In this document: positions 39,541-41,140 of the stretch, in pieces | Layout of the letters: every line of letters starts with the position of its first letter | How positions within the stretch are numbered: position 1 is the stretch's first letter | Origin: Luminiphilus sp. | GTDB taxonomy: Bacteria > Pseudomonadota > Gammaproteobacteria > Pseudomonadales > Halieaceae | DNA: 41,140 nt | NCBI GenBank assembly: GCA_016778045.1 | Contig: JADHQG010000010.1 | Location: 1-41,140, forward strand | Reading direction: 5' to 3' | The notes under the pieces: generated by a model | Database searches by the model: none | Seen by the model: the letters and a program-made list of their open reading frames with translations, nothing else | Told to the model about the DNA's origin: nothing | Position numbers and translations under genes: made by a program

Positions 39541-40062
39541 ATGCCGTCCAAGCGTCTTGGATTGAGTGCTCTGATGGGCACGCTGCTTTGTGTGTGCACG
39601 GTTTTCCCCTCCGAGCCTTCCCGCGGTGCCCCGGGGCTGACTGAGGTTGAGTTAAAAGCCATATTCCTGCTCCGTCTGCCGCAATTTGTGAGTTGGCCTG
39701 ATCAGAGAGCGGCTAACACCTTTTGCGTCGCCGAATCCTCCGAGGTGTCGGCATTGTTGTCAGACATGGTGGCATCGGAGCCCAAGGGTCGAGAGGTGCG
39801 TGCTATTGCCCCCGGGCAAGTGAGCGGCTGCGATGTGGTCTACGGTCAAGGGCCTGAGGCGGTCAGGCAGTCATCCGATCACATGCTCTGGGTCAGCGAT
39901 CAACCAGGGTTTGCCATTGATGGTGGCATGGTTGAGCTCAAACGTCGTGGCGCCCGGATGGGTCTTGTTGTGAATGTCGCGGCGCTCGAATCGGCGGGCC
40001 TCAAGGCCAGTAGCAAGCTCCTGCAGTTGGCCGAGTTGGTCGAGGAGTCGCGCGATGAATAG
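39541..40062 (+). CDS. YfiR/DUF4154-family periplasmic protein
   Basis: The 173-residue protein has a signal peptide (hydrophobic core about residues 8-22, likely cleaved near residue 30) and the YfiR-type domain: LKAIFLLRLPQFVSWPD, TFCVAESSEVSALL, GCDVVYG, and the C-terminal GLVVNVAALESAGLKASSKLLQLAELV. YfiR in Pseudomonas is a periplasmic, redox-sensitive repressor of the diguanylate cyclase YfiN. Here the protein precedes, and overlaps by 8 bases, a kinase with a CHASE8 sensor of the same kind as YfiN, so a ligand-controlled repressor of that kinase is the natural inference. Two cysteines are left in the mature part (in FCVAE and GCDVV). Confidence 0.82.
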   Translation: MPSKRLGLSALMGTLLCVCTVFPSEPSRGAPGLTEVELKAIFLLRLPQFVSWPDQRAANTFCVAESSEVSALLSDMVASEPKGREVRAIAPGQVSGCDVVYGQGPEAVRQSSDHMLWVSDQPGFAIDGGMVELKRRGARMGLVVNVAALESAGLKASSKLLQLAELVEESRDE

Positions 40063-41140
40063 TGCTCGTCGCGCCACGTCGATTCACCGCCACCTTGCCG
40101 GGGTGGGGGCGTTTATTACTGGCGTGGTTGGCGGGGTGTTTTTGTTGTTGCTGGTCGGCGTCTCCTTGGAAACGTCCCGCGGTCAAGTAATTGAGCGAAG
40201 CGACGCACTGGGACGCGTGCTGGCGTCGAACCTGACGGCGTCGATTGTCTTCCAAGATCCGGCCACAGCTGCCGAACTGCTCAACGGGCTCCGAACCGTA
40301 GACGATGTGATCGATGCGACGATTACATTGCCCGACGGCTCGGTTTTTGTGTCCTATCGCCGATCGCTGATAGAGGGCGATCCGGCGACCTCCAGCTTCT
40401 ACTCTGAGCCACTGAGCGTGCCGGTGGAATTGGAAGACGAGCGCATTGCCACGCTGGAGTTACGCATCGATTTGTGGCCGGTGTACTTGCAGCTGGTCTG
40501 GATCTCGGGTGTTGCCCTCTTACTGTGGTTTGTGGGGATGATCGCCGCGTATGTTATGTCTCGGGTTTTCAATGCCAGTATCACCCAGCCCTTGTCGGAC
40601 CTTGCGGACATGATGTCAGAGGTGACCGACCGGGAGGACTACGGTCAACGCTTCCGCTATGGCGTGCAGAACGAGTTGGGCGCAGTGGTAGACGCGTTTA
40701 ACGAAATGCTTGAGCGCATTGGTGATCGGGAGCAACGTCTCAGAAAAATGATCGTGGCGTTGGAGGAGGCGAGAGACCTCGCTGAATCAGCGGCCCGCTC
40801 CAAATCCAGCTTTTTAGCGAATATGTCCCACGAGATTCGCACGCCAATGAACGGCGTGATGGGGATGGTCGCATTGCTCAAGCAGGGTGAGCTGTCTGAG
40901 CGACAGCGAGCCTATTTTCAAACGATTGAGCGCTCAGCTGACGCGTTGCTGCTGATCATTGACGATATTCTTGATTTTACCAAGATCGAGGCTGGCCGCC
41001 TTGAGTTGGGTAATTCGGTCTTCAGTATCCGTGACAGCCTTGCGTCGATCGAGGCATTGTTTTCAGAGCCGGCTGCGCAGCGTGGATTGGCGCTCAGCTT
41101 TTCTATCGATACCTCAGTGCCCAAGATGATTGCCGGAGAT
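40055..41140 (+). CDS. CHASE8-HAMP sensor histidine kinase, probably hybrid (3' partial)
   Basis: The frame is open from ATG 40055 to the window edge (362 codons). It has a first membrane helix (about residues 17-40), a periplasmic CHASE8-like domain (about 42-140, with ASNLTASIVFQDPATAAELLNGL split across its helices), a second membrane helix (about 148-170), HAMP (about 170-225), a coiled linker, and HisKA with phospho-acceptor His259 in NMSHEIRTPMNGVMGM. The ATPase domain has only begun (MIAGD at the edge). The MSHEIRTPMNG type usually belongs to hybrid kinases with receiver and often Hpt domains, expected beyond the edge. Its topology copies YfiN, with a kinase in place of GGDEF. Confidence 0.88.
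   Translation, partial: MNSARRATSIHRHLAGVGAFITGVVGGVFLLLLVGVSLETSRGQVIERSDALGRVLASNLTASIVFQDPATAAELLNGLRTVDDVIDATITLPDGSVFVSYRRSLIEGDPATSSFYSEPLSVPVELEDERIATLELRIDLWPVYLQLVWISGVALLLWFVGMIAAYVMSRVFNASITQPLSDLADMMSEVTDREDYGQRFRYGVQNELGAVVDAFNEMLERIGDREQRLRKMIVALEEARDLAESAARSKSSFLANMSHEIRTPMNGVMGMVALLKQGELSERQRAYFQTIERSADALLLIIDDILDFTKIEAGRLELGNSVFSIRDSLASIEALFSEPAAQRGLALSFSIDTSVPKMIAGD

Overview
This window looks like a chromosomal core segment of a marine gammaproteobacterium. The gene content (SMC rather than MukB, ZipA, PdxB, long-form QueF, EpmC, a full sdh-suc cluster) and moderately GC-rich codon use suggest the Cellvibrionales/Halieaceae (OM60/NOR5) neighbourhood. That placement is inference from gene content and protein appearance; no database search was run. 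Nothing in the window looks mobile: I see no transposase, integrase, CRISPR array or obvious composition break.

Layout, left to right. (1) 1-2088: the end of a cytochrome c maturation operon (ccmG partial, ccmH, ccmI). (2) 2214-9546: smc, zipA, ligA and a lysozyme-fold lipoprotein, tightly packed, a chromosome and cell-division cluster. (3) 9639-12889: a three-unit Pho box, phoB, phoR, then hisC, ended by a long imperfect hairpin shared with the convergent genes. (4) 12960-15385, minus strand: a KAS III-type condensing enzyme directly behind gltA (citrate synthase). (5) 15420-26852: a divergent promoter region, then sdhCDAB, sucAB, lpd and sucCD, closed by a clean intrinsic terminator. With gltA this is much of the TCA cycle in one place. 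(6) 26873-30181: a sigma-32-like promoter, htpG, sixA and an alpha/beta hydrolase, the last three joined by start/stop overlaps. (7) 30232-30918, minus strand: folE. (8) 31191-36741: prmB, aroC, a small membrane protein, an exported methyltransferase-like protein, tusA, epmC, pdxB and msrB, in nearly unbroken chains. (9) 36761-36917, minus strand: tRNA-Glu and tRNA-Gly behind a strong promoter with a GC-rich discriminator. (10) 37057-41140: a YadGH-type ABC exporter, queF, a YfiR-family periplasmic protein and the first 362 codons of a CHASE8-HAMP-histidine kinase that runs off the window.

The coding part is largely conventional. The most interesting signals are in non-coding DNA: an H-type pseudoknot just ahead of the sucC ribosome binding site, a structured leader ahead of sucA, nested dyads between gltA and sdhC, and a duplicated ribosome-binding/start unit ahead of phoB that creates a six-codon minicistron coupled to phoB. 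In the coding part, the YfiR-type protein paired with a histidine kinase instead of a diguanylate cyclase is the most interesting signalling module.
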